From assembly GCA_965153355.1 (NCBI GenBank), contig OZ231126.1, forward strand, positions 87,916,001-87,980,000: DNA of 64,000 nucleotides. Reading direction: 5' to 3'. The position numbers and the translations under genes are program-made. The notes beneath the pieces were generated by a model. It was not told the origin of the DNA. It was given only the letters and a program-made list of their open reading frames with translations, and ran no database searches. Shown piece after piece: positions 21,397-33,591 of the stretch; the stretch's first letter is position 1, and the number at the start of each line of letters is the position of its first letter. This DNA is from Flaccisagitta enflata (taxonomy: Eukaryota > Chaetognatha > Sagittoidea > Aphragmophora).

Positions 21397-22050
21397 TTTT
21401 TGGGCAGCGGCCCCGAAGGGGACGAAGTCCTGTAGAACACAGGGGGATTTTCGTTCGTTCGTCCGTTCGTTAGTTCGTTCGTTCGTCCCCCCCCTCCTTA
21501 TCAGGCCCCTCAGGCCTAAAATCTGGCCTCTCAGGCCTCAAATATGGCATCTCAGGCCTCAAATCCAGCCTCTCAGGCCTCTAATCCAGCCTCTCAGGTC
21601 TCAAATCCAGCCTCTCAGGCCTCAAATCCAGCCTCTCTGGCCTCAAATCCAGCCTCTCAGCCCTCAAATCCAGCCTCTCAGCCCTCAAACCTGGCCTTTC
21701 AGACCTCAAATTAGGCCTCGCAGGCCTCGAATTGAAATTCCCATGCCTCAAACCTGTCCTCTCTGGCCTCAAATTAAGCCTCAAGTAAGTCCTCTCAAGC
21801 TTCCAATTGGCATTCTCAGGCCTTACATCAGCCTTCTTAGACCTCAATTTAAGCTTTTGAAGGCCTCCAGACAACCCTCTATGTAGCATCTCATCCAAGT
21901 AAGGCAGGACGAACGAAAGTCCCCCTGTGTTCTACAGGACTTTGTCCCCTTCGGGGCCGCTGCCCTGCTTCCCCTCACTCCAACTCACAATCACTCAAAG
22001 CAGGGCAAAGGGTATCGCTGACCATATATTGCCCTTGGGCGACCTGTTTC
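21397..22050 (-). mobile_element. Family B element, near complete
   Basis: TTTTTGGGCAGCGGCCCCGA with GTCCTGTAGAACACAGGGGG at left. A minisatellite of roughly 21-bp units with core CTCTCAGGCCTCAAAT fills 21500-21850. Inverted block CCCCTGTGTTCTACAGGAC...GGGGCCGCTGCCC lies at right, then CAGGGCAAAGGGTATCGCTG and CCCTTGGGCGACCTGTTT. Confidence 0.85.
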
Positions 22051-23479
<1,429 letters not shown>

Positions 23480-23787
23480 CTTTTTTAGTTACATTTATTT
23501 TATTGTTTTTTTTATTATGCTGTTCAAACTAATTTTTCCCTTTTTCTTTTGCTCACCTTTTCCACATATTTTTTGCTGTCTCAGTGCTGTCTCAATATGT
23601 CCGTGTCCATGTCTGAGTCTGTGTATAAATTTGAATTTTTGATTTTTTTCTCAATTTTTTTTCATTTACTCTCCTCTTTCTTCTTAAACTTTTTTTTTTT
23701 TTTTGTTCTTTCTTTCTCTCACTTTTTTCTCTCTCTTTTTTTCTCTCTGGCAAATAACCAGACATCTCTTTGTTACTATTTTTATTT

Positions 23788-24014
23788 AAACAAGGCCCAT
23801 ACCTATAAGTCGCGTGCAAGATTTATATTTGACTAAGAATGACTTAAAATGACTAAGTATACTCTTATATGACCTAAAATAACCAAAAGAAATAAAATTG
23901 ATAAGAAAAATGAAATAGGCACCGACTGACCGACTGACTGACCGACCGACTGACCAACCGACGGACGGACGGACGGAAAAAGCGGGGTGTAGTCACGTGC
24001 ATGTGACTAAAAAC
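23788..24014 (+). mobile_element. Family A element with AATGACTTA units
   Basis: AACAAGGCCCATACCTATAAG, AGTCGCGTGCAAGA, four to five AATGACTTAAA-like units, ACTGACCGACC core, and hairpin GTCACGTGCATGTGACTAAAAA. Confidence 0.8.
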
Positions 24015-24370
24015 CGATGTAAACCCATCATAAACCCGAGGAAAGGTTTTTAGGTATTCCGAACCCGAACCGAAACCTCAGAAAAAAACGCCATACGCAA
24101 GGCCTTAGCTGTGGAACCGTGACATTTGCCATTATCATGATATCATGTTTGAAGAGGTAATACGGAGCACGCGACTTTAGGCTTGTTGGGCTTGTTTGTT
24201 TTTTTTTTTTTTTTTTTTTTTTTTTTGTGTGTGTTTTTCTTTTCTTTTGTGCTCGTTCTAAGGAGGTTGACATGACATGACCATGATATTTATGGCTCTA
24301 ACAAGATTATTTTGTGGAGAAAAAAAATTCTGTCGGAATTTTAAGTGAAAGTATTCGAATCGAGTTACCT

Positions 24371-24992
24371 TTTAATCGCGCGCTACGCGACTCTACACCC
24401 CGCTTTGTCGGTCCGTCGGTCCATCCGTCGGTCACGCTTTACTTTTTTTGGGTTTTTGCAGTTTTTGGCCTCACTGCTCCTGCCCAAATGATCTGGTGAC
24501 CTCAATTACAGCCCCTGCCCACCCGCATGCGACTGGGGTACACTCATTTGTTTTTATAAGAACATATGATTTTTTCCTGAGGTTCAGTGTTCTTAATTCT
24601 ACAACGATTTGAGGCTCAAATGGTTCTTAGAATGTTCTTATTTTTTAAATTACTAGTATATGCAGGAATGTTCCTTTATCTGGTTACCTAACTCTAATCG
24701 CCAATTGAATGAATATGAGAACCAAAATCTTAATTATACAAAAAAATTAAATTTCAATGTAAGAGTGATAGAAGTCAATCTTTATAATTAATTAGAATCA
24801 CTTACACAATTCTTTTTCGTTACTGCACTTCTTAAGCAATTAAACTATGAACATTCATATATTCCCCTTTTTTGAAGCTGGCGTTGTTCTTATTATTGTT
24901 CTTATTTTTTTCCACTTCTGAGCCTTAATGTTCTTATAAACAAGGTTCTTAGTCAAAGAAATGAGTGTAGCCGTGTATCCGGCCTTGTTTGT
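24371..24992 (-). mobile_element. Family A element split by a TA-flanked MITE
   Basis: TTTTAATCGCGCGCTACGCGACTC at left, CATGCGACTGGGG at 24524-24536, and GCCGTGTATCCGGCCTTGTTT at 24970-24990. The two parts rejoin exactly as in other copies once the insertion at 24541-24967 is removed. Confidence 0.85.
24541..24967. mobile_element. MITE with CACTCATTTG inverted ends and TA duplication
   Basis: CACTCATTTGTTTTTATAAG at left and CTTATAAAC...CAAAGAAATGAGTG at right, TA on both sides. Contains paired 'GTTCTTA...TCTGAGCC' phrases. Tc1/mariner-type by duplication only. Confidence 0.8.
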
Positions 24993-25417
24993 GAACCACG
25001 CGCTTCTTTGAGGAAAGGCTTTGTCTATGATCTTAAGATTCTCCGATGTTTGTTCGTCCTCTCACTCATCGAGACACTCATTCTATCATTTACAGCGAGG
25101 ATGGCATTAATTGACCCACTTACATAACCGAGGCACCTCCTTAAAGTCCACGAAAAGGTTCCACCAACGAATGAAATTTATTCAATTTCATGCTCTGCGC
25201 AAATTTGCATTATCACATTTAAGACATGCCATTCATACATGTTCGCAAAGGCCACAATTCCCCGCATGGGCAAAATTTACAGCCTTTGTTGACTGAACTG
25301 TCCTTGCCTTTCTTTTCGTCTCTAACAACTCCTCGAAATCGTTATGTCACGCTTGCTTTGAATGGAGTAATGTTAAATCATTTAAAGTTGACACATAATT
25401 AAACCAGATATTCTTGT

Positions 25418-25571
<154 letters not shown>

Positions 25572-25809
25572 AGTGCCATTTATGGACAATTGGCTAAAAT
25601 CAGAGAGATATTTTTTGCAAAATTCTAACCAGGGGCCCAGAGAGGGATATTGGGCCCCTTTGAAATCCAAAAATCCGGGCACCCCCGACCTCCCCGCCCC
25701 CCCCCCCCCATTATTTTGAGTAAAGGCTATTTTCAGATGCAGCGTTGCATACTGTTCCAAATTGAGAGATAATGTATGAACCTTGCTGATTTCAGTACAG
25801 CTCATTTTT

Positions 25810-26037
25810 TAGTCGCGAACAAACAACTACATATAGATCGATTAGTTAGTACAGATGTTGGTCAGTCGGCCCATGTGTCTTTAACATTTTTGAATAATTT
25901 TCAGTTGCGAACACAAGACTACACCTTGCCTTCTCGATCCATCTGCCTGTCGGTAACAATTTTGAATTCCAAGCAGATTCTTCATTACTGACCCTGCCCA
26001 ACCGTGACTGTACCGCCGTGTATCCAGCCTTGTTTTT
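25810..26037 (-). mobile_element. Decayed family A copies
   Basis: TTTTAGTCGCGAACAAAC (25809) and TTTCAGTTGCGAACACAAGACTACACC (25901) with GCCGTGTATCCAGCCTTGTTTT at 26010-26034. Confidence 0.55.
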
Positions 26038-26562
26038 TTGTTCTTTTAAGTAGCTCTTAGGTGTGCACATGCCCAACAATAAGCAACTAGTCATCCATGT
26101 TGGGCTTGTTTGAGAAAAAATTTATTGACATAATCTTTCTAATAAATGAATAAAAATCATCCTAATTGTTTTTATTTTTGATAAAAAAAAACTGCCTTCA
26201 ATCAGATTTCCTTCTCCAGTGACTGAAACTCCTCTATAAGTACTGTATTTCATATCCTGTCCTCCTTGTCCGCGCCGCTGTGGACGTCGTTGCTGCAGGC
26301 TGCTGCAGAATGCTGCCCTGCCCGCTGCGGTACCTACAATCTTCATGGCTAGAAGTGCAAGGGTAATTTATCAGCTGTCAACTTCAATTTGAGAGTAGAA
26401 ACCTTTTTTTTCGATTTTGATAAAAACACTGTTTGGTTGATTGGTAATGTTTGCCATGTAGATGGTAATGACAACAGCATTGGATGGTACTAACAAAGAT
26501 TTAGCCGTATTGAGTAAGAGATTATTGAGACAAACTACAATGCATTGACAGTATCAAAATGA

Positions 26563-26980
26563 AACCAGTCGCCCAAGGGCAACATGTGATCAGCGATACC
26601 CGTTGCCCTGTTTTTCTGTTTGTTATTATAGAGGATATTTAACAGGGCAGTGGCCCCAAAGGGAACAATGTCCTGTAGAACAGAGGGGGACTTTGAGCCT
26701 GAAGGCTGGGATTTGAGCCTGAAGGCTGGGATTTGGGCCTCAAGGCTGGGACTTGCGCCTGAAGGCTGGGACTTGGGCTTGAGGCTGGTATGTGAGCCTA
26801 GAGGCTGAGATTTGAGCCTCAAGGATGGGATTTGAGTCTTGTAGCTGGGATTTTGGCCTCCAAGCTGGGATTTGAGCCTTAAGGCTGGATTTGATTCATG
26901 GGGCTGGGATGTACGCACAAACTAACAAACATACACAAGTCTGTGTTCTACAGGACATCGTCATCGAGCCGCTTCCCAAA
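26563..26980 (+). mobile_element. Family B element with minisatellite
   Basis: CCAGTCGCCCAAGGGCAACA start, GGGCAGTGGCCCCAAAGGG at 26645, core units GCCTGAAGGCTGGGATTTG, and end TACAGGACATCGTC...GCCGCTTCCCAAAA. Confidence 0.8.
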
Positions 26981-27458
26981 ATGTAAGGTTCTTGATAAGG
27001 ACTCACCAACCAACTGACCAACCAACTGACTCTCCAACCAATTGACCAACCAACCAAACACCGGACCAACTGTCCAATTTATGAAAAGCTACCATTCTCG
27101 TACCTTGATTGATGTCTACATTCTAGACGCGTTGTTCATTTAATTCTAAACCGGTATCAATGATTTGTCAAAGTCATAGAGTTTAGCTTTCTGCATCTGC
27201 TTCCGGAACCTAATTGCAGATCTAGCTATTGAAACTCAAAAACCTTTTTAGCATCAAAATGAGTTTTTTTTTAAGATTTTAAAGAAAAAAATATTTCAGA
27301 GAAATTTATATTCAAAATTGAAAAAATCATAAAACTTTATGGAGGGTGAATGATAAAGAAGATGAAAAAGAAAACAGGTGAAAGATAAAAAAAGGAGAAA
27401 AATAAAGAACAGTGTGAATATCAACAAAATCTCTCTAAGTGACAGTAACTGGCTAAGG

Positions 27459-27460
<2 letters not shown>

Positions 27461-27527
<67 letters not shown>
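27461..27527 (+). repeat. (GA)n microsatellite
   Basis: About 33 GA units, trailing into A/G-rich sequence to 27645. Confidence 0.95.
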
Positions 27528-27529
<2 letters not shown>

Positions 27530-27749
27530 GAAAAAAAAGGAAAGAGGAAAAAACAAAGAGAAGAAAAGAAAGAGAAAGAGAAAGAGAAAGAAACAAATAG
27601 AGGGAAATGAAACAAAAAAGAGTTAAAGAGAAAAAGGAAAAAAAACCATGCTTAAAATTTGATATTTAATTTTTTTAAATATCCAGTTTTAATCTCTAAA
27701 TCCTTAACACATAAAAATGTAGTTGGAAAACCACAATAAACTAGACTGG

Positions 27750-28497
27750 CAGCTGGGTATCCTACGATTCTAAGAAACCTAGGATTCTGGGTTAGAAAGC
27801 TTACGTTTCTAGGTTTCCTAGCTGATTTTACAGGGGGAAAGTGAGTCCTTTCATTATAACCCAAAAAGCGCTGCTTCGATTTTTCTCCTTTCTTGGGTGA
27901 TTGTCCATGATGGCACAACATCCAGATGCCATGAAAGAATAGCATCGCCACTCCGCTGTAAATAGATAAAAAATGTGAATGAAAAAATCCTACCTATGTT
28001 TCTTAGGTTTCTAGGTTTTCTAGGAAAATGTTGCTTATGTTTCTTAGAATTCTAGATTTCCAAGGATTTACAATATCAGCAAGAATAGAAATTTTTTCTT
28101 CCTTGTACATCTGTTGCTCCTTTCATTGGTTGATTCACTTTTAGTTAGAAAAGATTTTCATTTTCACTGACATTGTTAATCTTGGAAAACCTAGAATTCT
28201 AAGAAACCTATGCAAAATCTTCTTAGAAAACCTGGAAACGTAAGAAACCTAGGTTAAAATTTTTCTTTCACTTTTTCCACCATCTTAGAGTAGAGTGGCG
28301 ACGCTATTATTCTATGGCATCAGGATGTCTTCCCGTTGTTAGTAACCACCCAAAAAATTGGAAAAATTGAAGGGGCGCTTTCTGGATTAAAATGAGAAAA
28401 ACTCAATTTCCCATTGTAAAGTTGGTTAGGAAACTTAGAATCCTAAGCTTTCTAACCCAGATTCCTATGTTTCTTAGAATCGTAGGAAACTCAGCTG
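27750..28497. mobile_element. Palindromic MITE (P5)
   Basis: CAGCTGGGTATCCTACGATT at left; AATCGTAGGAAACTCAGCTG at right. TCTAAGAAACCTAGG units, TAGCATCGCCACTC/GAGTGGCGACGCTA and GGTTAGAAAGCTT/AAGCTTTCTAACC pair across the element. Confidence 0.75.
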
Positions 28498-28691
28498 ACT
28501 GGCGGAAATTAGGTGACTGAATTTGTTAATATTGACAAAAATGCTATAATTCTATAATGGTTGCATCTAAGAGCTTGAAATTTAAACCCTATGTTCAATT
28601 GCTCATAATTTGATATTTTTTTAGATCATCTAAAAAAGAATAATCTAATACTTAAAATGTGTTCAATTATGTTAATTTTTATCATAATCAG

Positions 28692-29294
28692 AGTAAGACG
28701 CACTGAAACTAAACAGAGGAATTTACCCGTTGGACAAACAAATCAATCGCATTAGCATTTCTATGTTATCAATGTCTGCTTTATTTTTTTCAAACTTTAG
28801 TATGTTTATTTATGTTAGAAAAATGATCTGTTTTTGCCAAATGATGGAATGGGAAATAGAAATGAAAGAAATTTGACCATGAAGTTGAGAAAAAGTGAAG
28901 AAATTATTGATATCGATTTATTTTGAGCACACACAGAATTCTGAATTTGCATAGAAAATCAAAATTTCCATGAAACAAGAACATAGCGCGCTCGGTAACT
29001 GAGTTAGGGATCGCGTTATTTTGCTGAGATTTAGGTTTTCTAAGCAAATTTTGAATTCTGTGTGGGTCATGGTACAATAATAAAGTGGGATTTTCATTGC
29101 ATTTTGTCTAGTTTTTCGACCATAGAATACATGAATCAAGACTTGAACTGACTTATTAAAGTTTTTTGATGCAAAATATATCTATTCACATGTTAATTGA
29201 TGACACCCAAGCAAAAAATTTCATCATATTTGATGTTATGAAAATCATGATTCATCTGGCTTGGGTAGCTAATTCTATAGTAATTTTCAGTGCG
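28692..29294. mobile_element. Possible inverted-repeat element (P6)
   Basis: AAGACGCACTGAAA at 28694 and TTTTCAGTGCGTCGTA at 29283 form inverted ends. ACACAGAATTCTGAATTTGC (28931) partly pairs with AAATTTTGAATTCTGTGTG (29044). Boundaries and duplication unclear. Confidence 0.4.
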
Positions 29295-29309
29295 TCGTAA
29301 CATAAGTGT

Positions 29310-29687
29310 AACAGGGTGTTAACATATTAGGTCACTCTCTTTAAAAATCAATATCTCCTGCTAGAATTGACATTTGGGTCTAAAATTTTGCATGTAACTT
29401 GGGTTATGTCTGTACTAAAGGGGAAAAAAAAAAATTTTACATAATACCCAAGATAGTGCTATTTAAAGTATAGTATACTACTATATGTCAGAATCAAATA
29501 AATCATCATTTTAGATAAAGCAACAAAAAGTCAAATTTTACCATAGTAAATGACAACTGGTCACTATAAAATCTTTAGTTCTTCTTTAGGGATTGCAATT
29601 AAACAAAAATAACCTATAGTTGAGTAGGTTTAATGATTTTTTGATGTCATTTTCATTGTGGTTTTGAGTGTGACATCAGTATGATAT
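29310..29687. other. AT-rich spacer, possibly starting an ACAGGGTG element
   Basis: TA-ACAGGGTGTTAACATATT at 29310 resembles the ends of P1, P2 and P9, but no matching right end was found. Confidence 0.3.
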
Positions 29688-30268
29688 AACCAGTCGCCAT
29701 AAGGCAATATGTGGTCAGCGATACCCGTTGCCCTGCTTTGTAGGTTTGTCAATATAGGTGAGTGTTAGTAGGGCAGCCGCCCCGAAGGGGACAATGTCCT
29801 GTAGAACACAGGGGGACTTCTGCTTAATTGGGTTTGGGAGCACTATTGCACCATTGCATAACATTGACAAGAAGAAATAAAAATTTCAATAATTTTCATT
29901 GAATAACATAGAAAATTGATGAAAATATGAAAAAATTCAATTTTCTATTAAATAGCATGGAAAATTGAAAAGAATTGAAAAAAATGTGTAATTTCCATTG
30001 AATAACATGAAAAATTGATGAGAATATGAAAAAAATGAAGAATTCTTATTGAATGATATGGGAAATTGAAAAATGATGAAAAGATATGGAATTCCAATTG
30101 AGTAGTATGGAAAATAAAAAGATGTAGACTTCCCATCAAATAGTATGGGAAATTGAAATGGCGGGGGGGGACGCACAAACGAACAAACGAACGAATAGAC
30201 GAACGGACAAACAAAAGTCCTCCTGTGTTTTACAGGACATCGTTCCCATCAGGGCCGCTGCCCAAAAA
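29688..30268 (+). mobile_element. Family B element with a different internal tandem repeat
   Basis: CCAGTCGCCATAAGGCAATA start, GGGCAGCCGCCCCGAAGGGG, then about five ~50-bp units containing ATTGAATAACATGGAAAATT instead of the GGCCTGAG repeat. Ends GGGCCGCTGCCCAAAAAA. Confidence 0.8.
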
Positions 30269-30452
30269 AGGGGTGATTTTGTTTTTTTTTTGTCACAAAA
30301 CCTATCAAAATCTTAAGTATGAAGGATACTAGCTAGGCACTGAATTCCAGGTAATATCTTACAACAGCTTCTATCATGAAAAAAAAGGAATAGCATAATA
30401 AAAACAATTTTTTTGCTTGTTAAATCATGAATTTTAGCTGGGCCGGTTTATT

Positions 30453-30695
30453 GTGGAAATGACCTCTAAAAAACGCGTCGCCTTCATCCTTGTTGAAACC
30501 CCAAACACTAGGTATCATTATAATTCGCAGGGGAGCTACCTGAGTTACGAATCCTTACTCCTAAGTTTCGGGCGAAAGCTCATTTCAGATTTCAGATTCC
30601 TAAATTCATATGGTTTTGATATCCTGGAGCCTTTACGGAGAAAAAGATCTGCTTTTGAATTGAGTGACGCGAAAAGGTTTAGTCTCAATAACTGA
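30453..30695 (+). CDS. Small unrecognised open frame (possible orphan or fragment)
   Basis: A frame of about 79 residues from the ATG at 30459 (MTSKKRVAFILVETPNTRYH... to KRFSLNN). No signal peptide, domain or splice partners recognised. Codon pattern is not clearly coding, so this may be chance. Confidence 0.15.
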   Translation: MEMTSKKRVAFILVETPNTRYHYNSQGSYLSYESLLLSFGRKLISDFRFLNSYGFDILEPLRRKRSAFELSDAKRFSLNN

Positions 30696-30747
30696 ACTCG
30701 ATGAGACTCTGGTTGGACTCAAACATATATCCATCAAATGAATGGAT

Positions 30748-30748
<1 letters not shown>

Positions 30749-30821
<73 letters not shown>
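30749..30821 (+). repeat. (GA)n microsatellite
   Basis: About 36 GA units, followed by a worn family A hairpin-end piece (TTTTTGGTCCCGTGCTATG, 30838). Confidence 0.95.
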
Positions 30822-30826
<5 letters not shown>

Positions 30827-30890
30827 GCTTGTCTCTAATTTTTTGGTCCCGTGCTATGTAACTCTACCAGTCCGTCTGTCCGTCCGTTTG

Positions 30891-31748
30891 TTGGGCAGCG
30901 GCCCCGAAGGGCTTATGTCCTGTAGGACACAGGGGTGAATTTCCAGATGTTCATACGTCCGTTTGTACATCCCCCCCCCCCTCAAAACTTCTCAAGCCTC
31001 AAATTCCCATTGAATAACATAGGAAATTGACAAAATACAAGCTTCTCATTGAATATCATAGAAAATTTACAAAAAATGAAAATTTGCATGATTCCCATTG
31101 AATAACATAGTGATGGGTCCGGATTAAACACCATTGAGAGCTCCAAAGGCTTTTGTCTTAATTATATTGTGGAGTAGAAATGTTGTCCAACTTTCATAGA
31201 AAATTAGGTAATTTAGTAGATGAGGTATCGCACATGAATTTCCCGAAAATTCCGCCAGAGCAAACTTTCAATCGGCAAGTAGGTATTAAGCCCTAAAACA
31301 CCCCTACCCCTAACACTAGCCCTAACCCCTACCTTAACCCTAAGACTATCCCAGACCGTAACCCTAACACTGACTATACCCCTAACCCTAACTCGTCACC
31401 CACTTTTGAGTGGTTGACCGCTAAAAACAAAAGACAAAAGGGCGGAAGTCTCGGTAAACGTGACCAAAAAGAGTTGAAAATTGAGAAAAATTTAAAATTC
31501 CCATGGAATAACATGGTATATTAACGAGAAATTAAAAAAATGCATAATTCCTATTGAATAAAATGGAAAGCTGCTACCAAGGCCTCAAATATGCCCTCTC
31601 AGGATGTCTGGAAATTCACCCCTCTGTCCTACAAGACATTGCTCCTTTGGGGCCGCTGCTCTGCGCTCACTCCAATTTTTCAGCTAATCACTCCAAGCAA
31701 AGCATCGGGTACTGCTGACCATGTGCGATCCTTGGATGACTTGTTACA
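30891..31748 (-). mobile_element. Family B element (variant) containing telomere-like tract
   Basis: GGGCAGCGGCCCCGAAGGGC, 'GTCCTGTAGGACACAGGGG' and CATTGAATAACATAGGAAAT units. Then a TTAGGG-like tract (31285-31395), the inverted block 'ACCCCTCTGTCCTACAAGAC'...GGGGCCGCTGC, and the tail CATCGGGTACTGCTGACCAT...CCTTGGATGACTTGTTA. Confidence 0.75.
31285..31395 (-). repeat. Degenerate CCCTAA telomere-like tract
   Basis: About 15 units such as CCCCTAACACTAGCCCTAAC and CCTTAACCCTAAG. Interstitial and degenerate. Confidence 0.65.
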
Positions 31749-32212
31749 AATGTTCTGTTTTTGAATTCTCTGTGTATAGGGGCTCTATGCAAATTATAGG
31801 GGCCCGCGCTTCAAGGGGGGCATGTAAATGGAGAGAAAGGAAAAGGGAAAAAAGACACAAGTAAATAAGAAAAGAAAGAAAAGAGAAAGAAAAGAAAAGA
31901 CCAATAAAAGATAAGGAAAAAGCCAAAGCCCCTGAAGGAATGGTTTGCAGAACGGGGCCATTAGCTGATAACTGAATTTTGCAAAACATTCTGCTGTTAC
32001 TTTTTTTACTTATTTACACCGAGCAAGGTGCTTAGTTCAACATTTGTTTTGATTTTATTCTCCAGATTATGTGTATAAAGACTGATAAGCAATCTAAACA
32101 AAAAGAAAATATATACAAAAAACTGCATGTGCTACTATTCGCGCCAACAGTTGCCCCAAAGCGGGGGGGGGGGCGGATTTTTGGATTGTATAGGGGCCCG
32201 AAATTCCTCTCT

Positions 32213-32246
<34 letters not shown>

Positions 32247-32640
32247 CATTTTCGTCATCCTTGATAAAAAGTTATGACGCACGCGACTTTGTTCACATGA
32301 ACTTGTTTTCTCTCTCTTTCTCTGTCATAAATGACGGAGAAACATTTTCTTTCTTTCTTTCGTTCTGCGAGTATTTTTCCACGGAAACTAGAAATTCAAA
32401 GTTGTTCTCCACTTCTCTCTATAGATCAAAATCATGTCTTTAGTCGGTTCGTCGGTCTATCTGTCCATCCGCCCATCATGTTAGTGGGGTAAGATACATA
32501 GACACTCACGACACCATATTTCATAACATATTCGCAAAATGGAACATTTATAAAGGGCAATGATATTCTACCTCATAGTCAACATTTAAAGATTCTAGTG
32601 AATGGATGCGCCCTATAAGTTCGATTACGGTAAATCATGG
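31749..32640. other. Spacer with poly-T and A/G-rich runs
   Basis: Includes an A/G-rich run at 31830-31930 and a T-run of about 30 bases at 32214-32244. No supported gene. Confidence 0.3.
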
Positions 32641-32850
32641 ACCCGGTTTTAGTGGCGATGGATCCGTCTTTCCAATAAACCCACCATTTTCCAATCTCCC
32701 ATCATCCATCATTTTGTGCTGGTATTCCTTTTTTGAAACGCACGTATCGTTGAGATGTATCCTGAGTCTTTGAGGAAAAGTCGGCCAAAAATCGTATCGG
32801 CTGCAGACTCCGGCAAGCTCCGGCTCCGGCAAGCTCCGGCAGAAACTTCG
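32635..32850 (-). pseudogene. Possible exon-like fragment, minus strand
   Basis: Minus-strand frame with protein-like text (YDFWPTFPQRLRIHLNDTC, ENGGFIGKTDPSPLKPGP), ending in a stop. It begins in a short tandem GGAGCTTGCCGGAGC repeat. I cannot name it, and no partner exons are visible. Confidence 0.2.
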
Positions 32851-33424
32851 GCAGGATCCGGCTAAGCTTTTTCTTTTGATTGGTTTGTTTCTAACCCTTG
32901 AACGACGAAACCTGCTTAAAAATGGCCTTTGGCACGCGATGACAACCTGGACTCAAATTATCATAATTCAAACCGGGACTCGATAGAAAACCTGCACTCA
33001 TTAAGCTGCGCTGAAGTTGTGTTTCTTTGACATTCCTGAAGACCTTTCCGTCTCACTCTTGCTAACGCTCTAGTACTATTTTGTGTCGAAAAATCAATTT
33101 ACGCCGCGCTTCTAACACCTCTCACAAAATTAAACGAACTGGCTAAATGATCAAAATTGAAAGAGATATGCATTCAGTGTACAGTGAGCTGAAATTTGAC
33201 ACAGAGGGAGCTGAAATATAGTATTTTCGCAAACTAGGGAAAAATTGTATATCCGGTAAAATGCGTGGCTCTCAGAAAATTATATGCCAAAAAATCCAGT
33301 GAAAGATTTTGACTGATGTTAACATGGAATTTTTTTGATGATTAGACAACATAAACCTACCTAAAAGTTATCATGCAAAAGGCAAGTGAACCTCAATTCT
33401 CAATTTCTTGTATCACTGATAGAC
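32851..33424. other. Spacer without a recognised feature
   Basis: Moderately AT-rich, no long frame, tandem array or element ends found. Confidence 0.3.
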
Positions 33425-33591
33425 AACAAGGCCGGATACACGGCTACCCCAGTCGCGTGCGGTTGGGCAGGGGCCGTATTTGAGGTCACTTGATCACTTG
33501 GGTAAGTAAAGTGTGACGGACGGACGGACGGACCGACGGACGGACGGACCGACAAAGCGGGGTGTAGAGTCGCGTAGCACGCGACTAAAAA
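33425..33591 (+). mobile_element. Family A element, near-consensus copy
   Basis: ACAAGGCCGGATACACGGC start; subterminal AGTCGCGTGC at 33451-33460; GGACGGACGGACCGACGG core; AAAGCGGGGTGTAG; hairpin AGTCGCGTAGCACGCGACT at 33568-33586; then AAAA. Confidence 0.9.

Noticed and set aside
21374-21886. Long Pro/Leu/Arg frames through the GGCCTGAG minisatellites (also near 45.3-46.7 kb)
   Set aside because: The repeat unit is a multiple of three without stops, which creates long frames by itself. They are parts of family B elements.
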